Assembly: GCA_030693705.1 (NCBI GenBank)
Contig: JAUYAB010000008.1
Span: 62,001-126,000, forward strand
Direction of reading: 5' to 3'
Length of the DNA stretch: 64,000 nt
DNA from: Ignavibacteria bacterium
Lineage (GTDB): Bacteria > Bacteroidota > Ignavibacteria > Ignavibacteriales > Ignavibacteriaceae
Shown here in pieces: positions 50,794 to 59,442 of the stretch (the first letter of the stretch is position 1; each line of letters starts with the position of its first letter). The translations under genes were made by a program, and so were the position numbers. Below the pieces are notes generated by a model that was given only the letters and a program-made list of their open reading frames with translations, searched no databases and was not told the origin of the DNA.

Positions 50794-51066
50794 AGAAACA
50801 AGCTTCCGTAAAAAGGAAATAGCCTCCCACATTTAGGAAACTTCCCTCTGTAACAAGGAAACAGCCTTCCGTATTTAGGAAACTCTCTTCTAAAAAAAGG
50901 AAATAAGCGACTGTATTTAAGAAACTTTCGACTGTAGAAAGGAAAGAAGCGACTTCATTTAGGAAACTTCCACCTACAGAAAGGAAACTACCAACTGTAT
51001 TTAGGAAACTCCCGGCTGTAAATAGGAAACAAGCTTCTGTAAAATGGAAATTCCCACCCATAAAAA
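50794..51066. repeat. Array of 13 imperfect 21-bp repeats
   Basis: Thirteen units of exactly 21 bp with no indel start at 50794, 50815, 50836 and so on to 51046. Each begins (A/G)GAAA, most carry C(T/C)GTA at positions 13-17, and the ends alternate between ATTTA and AAA-type. Units alternate GGAAACTTCC-like (odd) and GGAAACAAGC-like (even), giving a 42-bp higher order. The minus strand is open throughout (heptads F-L-N-T-V-G-S). One plus frame reads heptads K-L-P-S-V-x-R, interrupted by stops in the second and sixth units where CAG/CAA became TAG/TAA. Confidence 0.92.
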
Positions 51067-51162
51067 GTCGTTTCCCCTCTAAAAACCTGGAAATCAGTCC
51101 ATAATCGCATTTTATTCAAATTTAACGTTTTTGAGAAGGTTTTACGAAAAGGCAAAAAAAAT

Positions 51163-51250
51163 GCCCGGTGGAGGGCTACCGGGCGTGGGAAGATTCACTA
51201 TGGGGGGTAAGCATAATGAATCATGGGTACAAAACTATAGTACTTTTTTT
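51163..51250 (+). other. Possible structured RNA or leader downstream of the array
   Basis: GCCCGGT-GGAGGGCT-ACCGGGC (51163-51184) is a strong 7-bp hairpin, followed by a G-run (TGGGGGG at 51200-51206) and a short GTAC...GTAC stem ending near 51244, then repeated U-runs. The whole gap 51067-51435 has no convincing gene; 51245-51310 is strongly T-rich. Confidence 0.35.
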
Positions 51251-51385
51251 TAAAAAGCAAGTCTTTTTTTCGGTTTTAAATAATTTTTTTTACTTTTTTT
51301 TATTAACCAAAAATAATGCCGAAAACACCTTTTTGCCCATCAAAAAACCAACACTACTGCTCACTCCCAAAAGTTGTTTCAAATA

Positions 51386-51410
51386 AAAAGGGCAACAGCG
51401 TTGCCCCTTT
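51386..51410. terminator. Terminator downstream of the alpha/beta hydrolase
   Basis: AAAAGGGCAAC and GTTGCCC(C)TTT form a stem around AGC, with A-rich and T-rich flanks, so it can act in both directions. Confidence 0.75.
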
Positions 51411-51435
51411 ATTATCAATGCTTTTAAGCGCATCC

Positions 51436-52380
51436 TCACTTTTGTAAATAATCTAAAACCGTTGCATTAAACTCTTCCGGATGCTCTATCTGCAGCATGT
51501 GCCCGCAGTTATCTATTTGATGGAGGGTGCAATTTTTCATGGTTTTTGCTCCTGCTTCAAAGACACAAGAGGTAAATCCGGGGTTCAAATATGGATTCGG
51601 GATCAACCCGTCATACTTTCCGTAAATAACTAACGTAGGAACCGTAATTTTATCAAGCTTATCCCACGTCGGTTCGTCAAGCATGCCGTTTACACTCCGT
51701 ACAACCGCATAAGAAAAATCATCAAACTCTTTTGCTTTTGCCATACGAACGCGCTCTTCAACCATCCATTCCCATTTATCCGACCACGTATAAAAGTTCA
51801 TAGCAAGATTTCTTCTAATTCCTTCTTCGGAAGTTTTTTTCACTCCGGCAACAGTCATAACACTGCGAAGCCAATCGCCTTCGCCTTGTTCAAATTCTTC
51901 AAAGCCTGCGGGAGAAGCTAAAATTAATTTTTCCAACCGCTCCGGAAAACGTAGAGCAAAATTAATTCCTACTTGACCACCCATTGAGTGTCCGACATAA
52001 ATAAATTTATCGATCTTTAATTCATCAACTAATCGTTTTATTTGATCGGCGAAAAAACTCATGTTGTACAAGTAATAATCTTTTTGCGATTTTCCGTAAC
52101 CGGGCAGGTCAACTGCTATAACGCGGTAGTGCTTGGCAAGTTCTGCAATGTTGTACCGCCAAAAACCGGCGTTGCTTGCAAGTCCATGCACAAGTATTAT
52201 CGTCTGCTTTCCCTGTCCCTCATCAATAAAGGAGATGGAAGGATTTGATAAAACCTTTTTTGTCGGAAATCCGTAATCGAAATCGGAAAATTCCAAAGGG
52301 GACATTTTAGTATAAAGATAACCCGAACATCCGCTGAACAAAAAAGTTGTCATAAGTAGTAATCCAAATAATTTTTTCAT
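51436..52380 (-). CDS. Alpha/beta-hydrolase lipoprotein
   Basis: A 314-aa hydrolase anchored by a lipoprotein signal (lipobox L-F-S-G-C at about 14-18). The oxyanion segment I-L-V-H-G-L-A-S-N is near residue 63, the nucleophile elbow is G-H-S-M-G-G near 128, with acid D in Y-G-K-Y-D-G near 255 and His in N-C-G-H-M near 292, so the triad is complete. AGGAGA lies before the ATG. It is the last gene after the outer-membrane protein, 9 bp downstream, and could hydrolyse an ester taken up by this locus. Confidence 0.88.
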   Translation of the reverse strand: MKKLFGLLLMTTFLFSGCSGYLYTKMSPLEFSDFDYGFPTKKVLSNPSISFIDEGQGKQTIILVHGLASNAGFWRYNIAELAKHYRVIAVDLPGYGKSQKDYYLYNMSFFADQIKRLVDELKIDKFIYVGHSMGGQVGINFALRFPERLEKLILASPAGFEEFEQGEGDWLRSVMTVAGVKKTSEEGIRRNLAMNFYTWSDKWEWMVEERVRMAKAKEFDDFSYAVVRSVNGMLDEPTWDKLDKITVPTLVIYGKYDGLIPNPYLNPGFTSCVFEAGAKTMKNCTLHQIDNCGHMLQIEHPEEFNATVLDYLQK

Positions 52381-52389
52381 GGGGTTCTC

Positions 52390-53952
52390 CTAAAACATTA
52401 ACCAGCTAAGTGAAGTAAAAATTACAAACGGGTCTTTCGGTTTCTCGGAACTGCTTGTGTACTTAACGGAAGGAGATTTATAGAAATCACCTAATTGTAA
52501 ATACCCTGCGCTTAATCCAAGCGTTAGAAAAACTTTGATGTTGTATTTAAATTCCACGTTAACTTCTGAACCGATATAAGAAGAACCGCCGTTTGGAGTA
52601 ACATTAGAGATCGCCGTAGCGAAACCGAGTTTACCGCTGAACTTATTCGGAATAAGATCTTTTGAAACGGAGAAAAATCCAGCCGTAACACCCATACCCA
52701 TATTTGAAATATCATGCACGGCGGAATAATATCTGTTCACAACTTGCGGATCGGGGAAAAGCAATAATGCTTTATGCGAACTGTAAATGCCTGTGGGTGA
52801 GCCCCAAACATTTCCGGTAATAACAGAATTAATTTTTTTGTCGCTCGCGCCGTTATCATCTCCGGTGGTGTATAGAGCTTCAACAGAAACTTTATCGTTT
52901 GCCGTTTGTCCATATTTATATGCTACCGAAGCGTTTGTGGCAACGCCGAAAATGTCTGCATATTTTTTTGTAGATGAATTGTCACTGATTGTATCTACTG
53001 TACCGAGATTTGCAATTACGTATGCATCCGCCCACCATCTTCCGGCAAGGAATTCCCGGTTGTAAGCTGCATGCGTACCGAGCCAGACAATATTCGCTTC
53101 ATATTTTTGAGATGGAAAACTAAGACGAACAGCGCCGTTGTATTGAGAGAGACCGCTGTTTAAGCCTTGTCCAAGCACAGAAATTCCGCCGGAGTTTTTC
53201 CCTCTATCCCAAACGAACCAGGCATCGGCGCCAACTTCAACCAAAGGATGCACACGAGACTCCACATCCAACATCCACAACGCCACATCATCATTTTCTT
53301 GAATGATATTTTCATATAATTGAAAATAACCGAAACGCGCTTGTGTAGTTTCATTCAAATTTCCAAAAACACTAATACCGGTTGCCTGCGTTCCCCAAAA
53401 GGAAAGTTTGTAGGAACTGTTTTGGTAAGTGCTTACTGCATTTTGATTTGGATCTCGAACATTATCAAACATTCTCTGCAAACCGATAACAACGTTCCAA
53501 TCTGCATTTCTCGGTTTTATATCAATGTTTGCAAGAAGTGTTTGCAAGTTTACTTGTCCGGCATTAATTCCGCCGCCGTTGTTTCCGCCAACGCCATACG
53601 CGGCGTCTCCCCATGTCATATCAATTTTAAACAAGCTCCGGAACGTTGCAACACCATCAAGAATTTGCGGAGTATAAATAAACATCGGAACAAAGCGCTG
53701 TTCAAAATAGGAAGATGTTTTAGCAGACGTGTTTGTTGTGTTTGGTCCGAATAAGCGCCCGATAATTTGCCCGCGCAGTAATTCATTCGTTGGAGCTATA
53801 TTAGAAGCCGTTCCACGGCTGAACCAATATCCGATAAATTTAAATTCCGGCGCTTTTGCGTCTGGAATTTTTTTTACTTGCGCATCTTGTCCATAACTAT
53901 TTGAAACCGCAAAGAGAATGCACATAAAAAAGAGAAGCAGTTTGAATTTCAT
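52390..53952 (-). CDS. Outer-membrane beta-barrel protein (porin-like)
   Basis: A 520-aa exported protein with a signal peptide (residues 1-21, A-V-S-N-S-Y-G-Q cut). The rest is rich in alternating aromatic/polar strands and ends S-L-S-W-L-M-F, with a terminal Phe as in outer-membrane barrels. Glycine-rich loops (G-V-G-G-N-N-G-G-G) and many R-F, Y-F and W pairs resemble alginate-export or hydrocarbon-uptake-type porins. It probably lets a substrate of the downstream acyl-CoA locus through the outer membrane; substrate unknown. Confidence 0.7.
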   Translation of the reverse strand: MKFKLLLFFMCILFAVSNSYGQDAQVKKIPDAKAPEFKFIGYWFSRGTASNIAPTNELLRGQIIGRLFGPNTTNTSAKTSSYFEQRFVPMFIYTPQILDGVATFRSLFKIDMTWGDAAYGVGGNNGGGINAGQVNLQTLLANIDIKPRNADWNVVIGLQRMFDNVRDPNQNAVSTYQNSSYKLSFWGTQATGISVFGNLNETTQARFGYFQLYENIIQENDDVALWMLDVESRVHPLVEVGADAWFVWDRGKNSGGISVLGQGLNSGLSQYNGAVRLSFPSQKYEANIVWLGTHAAYNREFLAGRWWADAYVIANLGTVDTISDNSSTKKYADIFGVATNASVAYKYGQTANDKVSVEALYTTGDDNGASDKKINSVITGNVWGSPTGIYSSHKALLLFPDPQVVNRYYSAVHDISNMGMGVTAGFFSVSKDLIPNKFSGKLGFATAISNVTPNGGSSYIGSEVNVEFKYNIKVFLTLGLSAGYLQLGDFYKSPSVKYTSSSEKPKDPFVIFTSLSWLMF

Positions 53953-53972
53953 TTTTTCTGTCTCCTAAAAAA

Positions 53973-54036
53973 TCTTAATCATAATCCTAATCTTAATCCG
54001 CTTACTGAACAATCAAGAAAAAGATTATGATTAAGA
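53973..54036. repeat. 14-bp inverted repeat in the 54-kb intergenic gap
   Basis: TCTTAATCATAATC (53973-53986) and GATTATGATTAAGA (54023-54036) are exact inverse copies separated by 36 bp. It lies between the TIG lipoprotein stop and the porin start and may be a stem-loop attenuating or stabilising the transcript. Confidence 0.55.
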
Positions 54037-54046
54037 AAAATATTAC

Positions 54047-54832
54047 TTATTGTTTAACGTACTTTTGGATATACCAATTATATTTAACACCTCCGATTGT
54101 CGTACTTCCCAGCCCACCAGCAGCGGTAGGAGCAGAAACACCGGCTAACGCCGGTGAAGTTTGAATAACTTCATAAGACATATTTGTGCCGTTAATAGCG
54201 TAAATGCCGGTTGCTGTTACGGTTGATGGAGTTGCCTGGTTAGCAACGATAGAGTAAACTTTTGCACCTTTTGTAAATGAAGTTGACAAAGTATCGTTGT
54301 AAGTTGATTCAGTATATGTGTAGGTTCCGGTAAATGTTGTGGTTACGTTTGAGCTATCTGTTTGAACAACCGTATAGGATTGGTTGTCGTTAAACGTGGC
54401 AACTATTTTCTTCACTTTGAATGGAGCAAATTTTAAGCCGAGGGCAACATTAGCGCCATCAGAAACCCATGTACCAACAAGATTAGTTAAGATTTTAAAA
54501 TCAGTTGAAGCAGTAACGCTTGATTTTGTTACTTTAATTTTAATATTACCCTCAATTACAAGTGCAGGAACTTTTGTTTTAATTTGAGTTCCACCGATGA
54601 TTGTATCTATCGGCGCAGTAACTATGCCAAATTCAACCTTTAGAGCGCTCTTATCTGTTCCAAAATTTGTCCCGGTTATTGTTACAACAGTACCTTCATT
54701 ACCTTGAATAGGCGCTACACTTGAAACGCTAACGTCTGAAGCTGGTGGTGTAACAACCGTGTCATCATCTTTTTTACAAGATGTAAAAAGAACAGAGAAA
54801 GAAAAGAACAAAAGCAAGAGAGACTTTTTCAT
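54047..54832 (-). CDS. Lipoprotein with an IPT/TIG domain
   Basis: A 261-aa exported lipoprotein; the lipobox is L-F-T-S-C-K-K-D-D-D at about residue 19. An IPT/TIG Ig-like domain follows (about 37-115: V-A-P-I-Q-G-N-E-G-T-V-V-T-I-T-G-T-N-F-G). The C-terminal half is Thr-rich with repeats of T-F-T-G-T-Y-T-Y-T, like lipocalin-type or carbohydrate-binding beta structures. It is 20 bp after the acyl-CoA ligase gene in the same direction. Function is unknown; a surface ligand-binding accessory for the porin is one possibility. Confidence 0.8.
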   Translation of the reverse strand: MKKSLLLLFFSFSVLFTSCKKDDDTVVTPPASDVSVSSVAPIQGNEGTVVTITGTNFGTDKSALKVEFGIVTAPIDTIIGGTQIKTKVPALVIEGNIKIKVTKSSVTASTDFKILTNLVGTWVSDGANVALGLKFAPFKVKKIVATFNDNQSYTVVQTDSSNVTTTFTGTYTYTESTYNDTLSTSFTKGAKVYSIVANQATPSTVTATGIYAINGTNMSYEVIQTSPALAGVSAPTAAGGLGSTTIGGVKYNWYIQKYVKQ

Positions 54833-54852
54833 ACGAACTCCTTTTATTGATG

Positions 54853-56370
54853 TTATTGTGTTTTTGTTTGTTGATTAATTTTCAACAATTTCTTTTTGTC
54901 AATTTTCCCGGCATCCGTTTTCGGAAGAGTTTCGAGAAATTGAACATACTTTGGGATTTTATATTTCGCTAAATTTCCTTTGCAAAAATCAAGAACAGCA
55001 TTTTCGTTTAAAGATTTCTCATCATTTAAAACGATAAATGCCTTGCCAACTTCGCCCCACTTTTCATCGGGAACGCCTATCACCGCCGCTTCTTTTATAT
55101 GAACATTTGTGTAAAGAAATTTTTCTATCTCCGCGGGATAGACATTTTCTCCGCCGCTGATGTACATGTTTTTTTTGCGGTCAACCACAAAATAGTAACC
55201 GTCGTCGTCCCTCATTACCAGGTCACCGGTGTGGAAAAATCCGTCGGTGATCGCTTCCGATGTTTCTTTTTCTTTTCTCCAATAACCGGGAGTAACAACG
55301 GGAGATTTCATCCATAATTCTCCAACTTCATTGTTGCCGCATTCAAGCCCTTCTTCATTTACAATTTTCGGTTCAACATAAAAGTTCGGAAAACCGATCG
55401 ATCCTTTTTTACTGATTGCATCATCTTGATGGAGCGAATAACAATTTGGTCCGACTTCAGTTAAACCGTAACCCTGCCGGATGTAAACTCCTTTTTCGTG
55501 CCAGATATTTATTAAAGGAATCGGCATTGGAGCTCCACCGACAATAGCGTAACGAACGGAAGAAAGATCAACTTGCTTAAAATATTCCAGGTCGGACATC
55601 ATTTGCAGCATAGTGGGAACGCCGAACAGGATGGTCGCTCGTTCCTTTTCCATTAATTTTAAAATTACTTCTGCGTCAAAATTTTGCAGCAGCGTATGAG
55701 AACCGCCGTGAAGCAAAAACGGAGTAAATAATACATTCCATCCGCCGGTATGAAAGAAGGGTGCATAACTTTGTGTATGGTCTTGCGAGTTTAAATCAAG
55801 CCGCAAGCCTGTGTTGATAGCGTTCCAGAAAAGCATTTGATGATTTATCATTACCCCTTTTGAAAGTCCGGTTGTACCGGCAGTGTAAAGGATCATCGCT
55901 AAATCGTCATTGGTAAAAATTCTTGCAGGAGAAAAATCTTTTTCAGTTACTTCATCAATTAAAAATGGCGTTATGGTTTCAATCTTTTTTTGAATGGGAA
56001 TATTCTTAAGCGTTTGCAACTCTTTGATATGTTCGGAATATTCCTCTTCATAAAAAAAGATTTTCGGCTCCGCATCTTTTATTAATGTATCAAGCTCGCG
56101 CGGAGTTAAACGAAAATTTAGCGGAACTAAAATTGCTCCACACTTAATACACGCTAAAAATAGTTGAACGTACTCGGCGCGATTCTTTGAATAAACAGCA
56201 ATCCTTTCTCCTTCTTGAACTCCGATTTCTTTGGTGAGATAATTCGCTAATGCATTTGTGCGCTCATTAAATTGAAGAAAAGTCCATTCCAAATTTCTAT
56301 TGTATTCACGCAGAAAGAATTTGTTCGGCGTATAGTAAGCCCATTTTGCAAGCCAATCAGTCGGCATCAT
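54853..56370 (-). CDS. AMP-forming acyl-CoA synthetase
   Basis: ANL superfamily ligase of 505 aa that activates a carboxylic acid to acyl-CoA via an acyl-adenylate. The P-loop is Y-T-A-G-T-T-G-L-S-K-G near residue 164 (usual S and P are A and S), then Y-G-L-T-E-V-G near 300, the G-D-L-V motif near 385, and the catalytic lysine in D-A-G-K-I-D-K near 490. GGAG precedes the ATG at 56370. The gene overlaps the MFS carrier gene by 4 bp. The substrate may be a fatty or aromatic acid. Confidence 0.9.
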   Translation of the reverse strand: MMPTDWLAKWAYYTPNKFFLREYNRNLEWTFLQFNERTNALANYLTKEIGVQEGERIAVYSKNRAEYVQLFLACIKCGAILVPLNFRLTPRELDTLIKDAEPKIFFYEEEYSEHIKELQTLKNIPIQKKIETITPFLIDEVTEKDFSPARIFTNDDLAMILYTAGTTGLSKGVMINHQMLFWNAINTGLRLDLNSQDHTQSYAPFFHTGGWNVLFTPFLLHGGSHTLLQNFDAEVILKLMEKERATILFGVPTMLQMMSDLEYFKQVDLSSVRYAIVGGAPMPIPLINIWHEKGVYIRQGYGLTEVGPNCYSLHQDDAISKKGSIGFPNFYVEPKIVNEEGLECGNNEVGELWMKSPVVTPGYWRKEKETSEAITDGFFHTGDLVMRDDDGYYFVVDRKKNMYISGGENVYPAEIEKFLYTNVHIKEAAVIGVPDEKWGEVGKAFIVLNDEKSLNENAVLDFCKGNLAKYKIPKYVQFLETLPKTDAGKIDKKKLLKINQQTKTQ

Positions 56371-57623
56371 TTTGAAGTCTCCAAACGTTTGCTTCCTAAG
56401 AAAAGAATAATCGCCGCTATAAGTGCCGCTAACGGAGCCAACAATAAAGTGGTTCGCATCAATTCAGGTTGAAGAGCAACATGCAAATAATCGTTAATCT
56501 TTCCGAAGATTGGCGGAGCAATTCCATACCCTATTACATTTACTGTGAAGAAATATAATCCAACAGCTAATCCTCGCAAGTAGGGACCGGCAATGTCATT
56601 CACGTCTGCCGCTGCAGGTCCAAGCCATGAGAGCGTTAGCGCAAGCAGAATGGTGATACAAATTATTTGCAAATAAAGTATTGATGTATTTAATAAGAGC
56701 AGCCAAACGGGAATACATAAAAACGCGATCATGCTTGTAAACCGTAGTCGTCCACCTATTCGTTTTGCCTTGAATTTATCTGCAAACCATCCGCCTAAAA
56801 TTGTTCCCGGAAGCCCACCGATCAATGTTCCTATTCCGATTAACAATCCGATTTCAGAAATTGCCATTTTCTGAGTTCTTACTAAAAAAGTCGGTATCCA
56901 AATTGAAACGCTGTTGGCTGAAACCGCAAAAAATGCATATCCGACTAAGATGTATCTAAGCGGAACATTTTGAAATAACAGTTTCCAGTTTTTTTTCTGA
57001 TGTTCTTTTGGCGCGTCGCTTATTCCTCTTTGAGGTTCCTTAAGAAGCAGAACTAAAATGACAAAGATTAATCCGGGAAAACCTAAAAAGTAAAATGCGT
57101 ACCGCCAGCTAAGCGCGTCACTGATCCATCCGCCAAAGAAAAAAGCGATGCCGGTTCCAATTGCAATTCCGGAAGAAAAAACCGCCTGAACCGTAGCTCT
57201 CATCTTCGAAGGGAAATAATCGCTAAGTAATGATAAAGCCGCCGGACCTAACGAAGCTTCTCCAATTCCGACCAACATTCTACACGTAAAAATTGTCCAA
57301 AACCCGGTTGCAAAACCTGTTAAGCCTGAAAAAATACTCCATACAGCTAAACCAAATGCTATCAACTTTTTTCTCGAAACTTTGTCCGCCATTCTTCCAA
57401 ACGGAATTCCGAGTGCGGTATAAAAAATTACGAAAGACGTTGCCCCAAGCAACGCAAGTTCAAGATCGCTGAAATGTAATTCTTTTTTTATCGGAGTAAA
57501 TAAAATGTAGATCAAAACGCGGTCAACGAAATTCATTACATAAATTAAAGTTAAAAGAGTCAAAGCATACCAAGCATACGGTGGTATTGCTGATCTTGTT
57601 TCGTTTTTGCTTTGAGTAGTCAT
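56367..57623 (-). CDS. MFS transporter (Spinster-like)
   Basis: A 12-helix major facilitator, about 418 aa from the ATG at 57623; an in-frame TTG at 57635 is possible. Typical motifs are V-D-R at the end of helix 1 (M-N-F-V-D-R-V-L), G-R-M-A-D-K-V-S-R-K near residue 84 and G-G-W-F-A-D near 290. The family includes sphingolipid/organic-acid carriers. It is embedded between ligase and KAS III-like genes, so it should import the compound that the ligase activates. Confidence 0.88.
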   Translation of the reverse strand: MTTQSKNETRSAIPPYAWYALTLLTLIYVMNFVDRVLIYILFTPIKKELHFSDLELALLGATSFVIFYTALGIPFGRMADKVSRKKLIAFGLAVWSIFSGLTGFATGFWTIFTCRMLVGIGEASLGPAALSLLSDYFPSKMRATVQAVFSSGIAIGTGIAFFFGGWISDALSWRYAFYFLGFPGLIFVILVLLLKEPQRGISDAPKEHQKKNWKLLFQNVPLRYILVGYAFFAVSANSVSIWIPTFLVRTQKMAISEIGLLIGIGTLIGGLPGTILGGWFADKFKAKRIGGRLRFTSMIAFLCIPVWLLLLNTSILYLQIICITILLALTLSWLGPAAADVNDIAGPYLRGLAVGLYFFTVNVIGYGIAPPIFGKINDYLHVALQPELMRTTLLLAPLAALIAAIILFLGSKRLETSK

Positions 57624-57631
57624 TCTATTTC

Positions 57632-58621
57632 TCAATATTTATAAATTGCATTTGCAAAAGCTAATCCACCGCCCGATCCCATGAAACAAAGGATATCTCC
57701 ATTTTTGACTTTTCCCTTTTGTACTGCATCATCAAAAGCCATCGGAATACAGGCGGAACCGGTATAACCATATTTATCCATTATTGTATGCGCTTTTGTT
57801 TTTTCAACTCCAAGGTTAGCAAGAGTTTCCCAAATTGTGTTGATATTAATTTGCGTAAAGAAAAAGTGATCTATTTGCGAAGGAAGAATATTAATTTTAT
57901 CGCACGATTCTTTAATCATTCTTGTCCAGATCGTAGGATTAATTTCTTTGGGGAATTTTTTAACAAATTTTAGTAAGTGATCTTTGTTTTCAACCACTTC
58001 ATGCGTTACGGGCATGTACGTTCCACCGGCATAGATGCCCATCCAATCGCTATACTGTCCATCGGTAAAAAGTGATCCCGTCAAGAATCCCTTTTCGGAA
58101 TTAATTTCTGATTTTAAAACTACTGCACCGGCGCCATCGGCAAAAAGTGTTACGGTTTTTTTATCTGTTAAATCCAGATACTTACTCATTGCGTATGCGC
58201 CGATAACCAAAACGTAATTATATTTTTCGTCCGCTTGAATAAATTTTCCTGCTGTATCAAGCGCTGTAACAAATCCGGCACAAGCCGTGTTAATATCAAA
58301 AGTTCCTGCTTTTTTTGCTCCAATTCTGTATTGAACAACGGAGGCGGTAGAAGGAGAAATATATTCAGGTGTGTCTGTCGCAACTATTAAAAGATCAAGT
58401 TGATCTGCCGAGATGCACGCGGACTCCAACGCTTTCAATGCTGCGTTAACCGCAAGATCAGCAGTTGATTGATTTTTTTCACACCATCTTCTTTCGCGTA
58501 TCGTCAAATTTTCTCTTAGCCAGGTATCTACGTCTTCACCTAATAATTCATTAAAAAATGAATTCAGTATCATTCTTTCCGGTACATAAGAACCCGAACC
58601 AATAATTAAGGAGTTTCTCAT
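57632..58621 (-). CDS. 3-oxoacyl-ACP synthase III-like protein lacking His and Asn
   Basis: Thiolase-fold protein of 329 aa, FabH-like. The nucleophile is intact: N-T-A-C-A-G-F with Cys114. At the position of the FabH catalytic His (H-Q-A-N) it reads T-Q-I-N (Thr256), and where FabH has Asn (G-N-T-S) it reads G-Y-T-G (Tyr286). It may therefore transfer acyl groups without decarboxylation. The C-terminal G-S-G-G-G-L-A-F loop is normal. It begins 18 bp after fabG and precedes the MFS gene. Confidence 0.85.
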   Translation of the reverse strand: MRNSLIIGSGSYVPERMILNSFFNELLGEDVDTWLRENLTIRERRWCEKNQSTADLAVNAALKALESACISADQLDLLIVATDTPEYISPSTASVVQYRIGAKKAGTFDINTACAGFVTALDTAGKFIQADEKYNYVLVIGAYAMSKYLDLTDKKTVTLFADGAGAVVLKSEINSEKGFLTGSLFTDGQYSDWMGIYAGGTYMPVTHEVVENKDHLLKFVKKFPKEINPTIWTRMIKESCDKINILPSQIDHFFFTQININTIWETLANLGVEKTKAHTIMDKYGYTGSACIPMAFDDAVQKGKVKNGDILCFMGSGGGLAFANAIYKY

Positions 58622-58639
58622 AAATTTTTCCAGACTGGC

Positions 58640-59383
58640 TTAGACAATTAATCCGCCATCTACACTTAATGTAATTCCGTTTATAAAATTTGCTTCTTCA
58701 CTTGATAAGAAAAGATAGGCGTTGGCGATATCTTCCGGCAAACCGAGTCTGCCAAGCGGTGTTTTTTCTTCAAGTGATTTTAAAATGTTTTCGGGAACAG
58801 TTTTCACCATTTCGGTTGCTATGAAACCCGGGGCAACGGCGTTTACGTTAATTCCTTTTCTGCCAAGTTCGCGAGCCCAGACTTTCGTCATTCCGATAAT
58901 TCCTGATTTCGTCGCCACGTAATTTGTTTGCCCAAAATTTCCGTACAACCCGACAACAGAGGAAGTGTTCACAATTTTTCCAAATTTCTTTTCGAGCATG
59001 AAGGGGATAACTGCTTTGGTACAGTTGAAAACTCCCGTAAGATTCACATCAATAACTTGCTGCCATTGTTCAGCGGTCATTTTCAGAAGCGAAGCATCGC
59101 GAGTTATTCCGGCATTGTTGATAAGAATATCGATTGTTGAAAATATCTCAACCGCTTCTTTTGCAGCCTTTTCAGTTGAATCAATTTTCGTTACATCAAC
59201 TTTTGTAAAATGCGCTTTCGTTCCTTTGGCAGAAAGTTCTTTTGCGAGTGCAAATCCTTTTTCTTCGTTTACGTCCCAGATAACGATAGAGGCACCTTCT
59301 TCCGAAAATTTTAGCGCGGTGGCTTTTCCAATCCCTTGTGCTCCTCCGGTAATTACAGCAACACTATTTTGAAGACGTTTCAT
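58640..59383 (-). CDS. 3-oxoacyl-ACP/CoA reductase (FabG-like SDR)
   Basis: A 247-aa short-chain dehydrogenase. The NADP motif is T-G-G-A-Q-G-I-G near residue 12, N-N-A-G near 90, catalytic Ser in N-T-S-S-V-V-G and Y-V-A-T-K (YxxxK) near 155-159, and the end is S-V-D-G-G. It probably interconverts 3-oxoacyl and 3-hydroxyacyl thioesters. It is the first gene of a four-gene run (fabG, KAS III-like, MFS, ligase) with a palindromic operator just upstream. Confidence 0.93.
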   Translation of the reverse strand: MKRLQNSVAVITGGAQGIGKATALKFSEEGASIVIWDVNEEKGFALAKELSAKGTKAHFTKVDVTKIDSTEKAAKEAVEIFSTIDILINNAGITRDASLLKMTAEQWQQVIDVNLTGVFNCTKAVIPFMLEKKFGKIVNTSSVVGLYGNFGQTNYVATKSGIIGMTKVWARELGRKGINVNAVAPGFIATEMVKTVPENILKSLEEKTPLGRLGLPEDIANAYLFLSSEEANFINGITLSVDGGLIV

Positions 59384-59408
59384 ATTTGCTTTCCTTCTAC
59401 GTTTTTAT

Positions 59409-59428
59409 CGTTTGAAATATTTCAAACG
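59409..59428. promoter_or_regulatory. 20-bp palindromic operator before fabG
   Basis: CGTTTGAAATATTTCAAACG is a perfect 20-bp palindrome, 26 bp before the fabG start. The same core is upstream of the thiolase gene. The GbsR/MarR-type gene between them is the likely binder. Confidence 0.8.
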
Positions 59429-59442
59429 TTCATACTAAAAAA

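Noticed and set aside
50792-51061. Minus-strand 89-codon reading frame as a real gene
   Set aside because: A 21-bp period with no stop in one frame is open automatically; ribosome binding site is distant (about 12 bp) and the product is a bare hydrophobic heptad repeat. Kept as a repeat, with coding left open.
50794-51066. The 21-bp array as a CRISPR array
   Set aside because: There are no spacers: the units are contiguous, all 21 bp and imperfect, and no cas gene is near.
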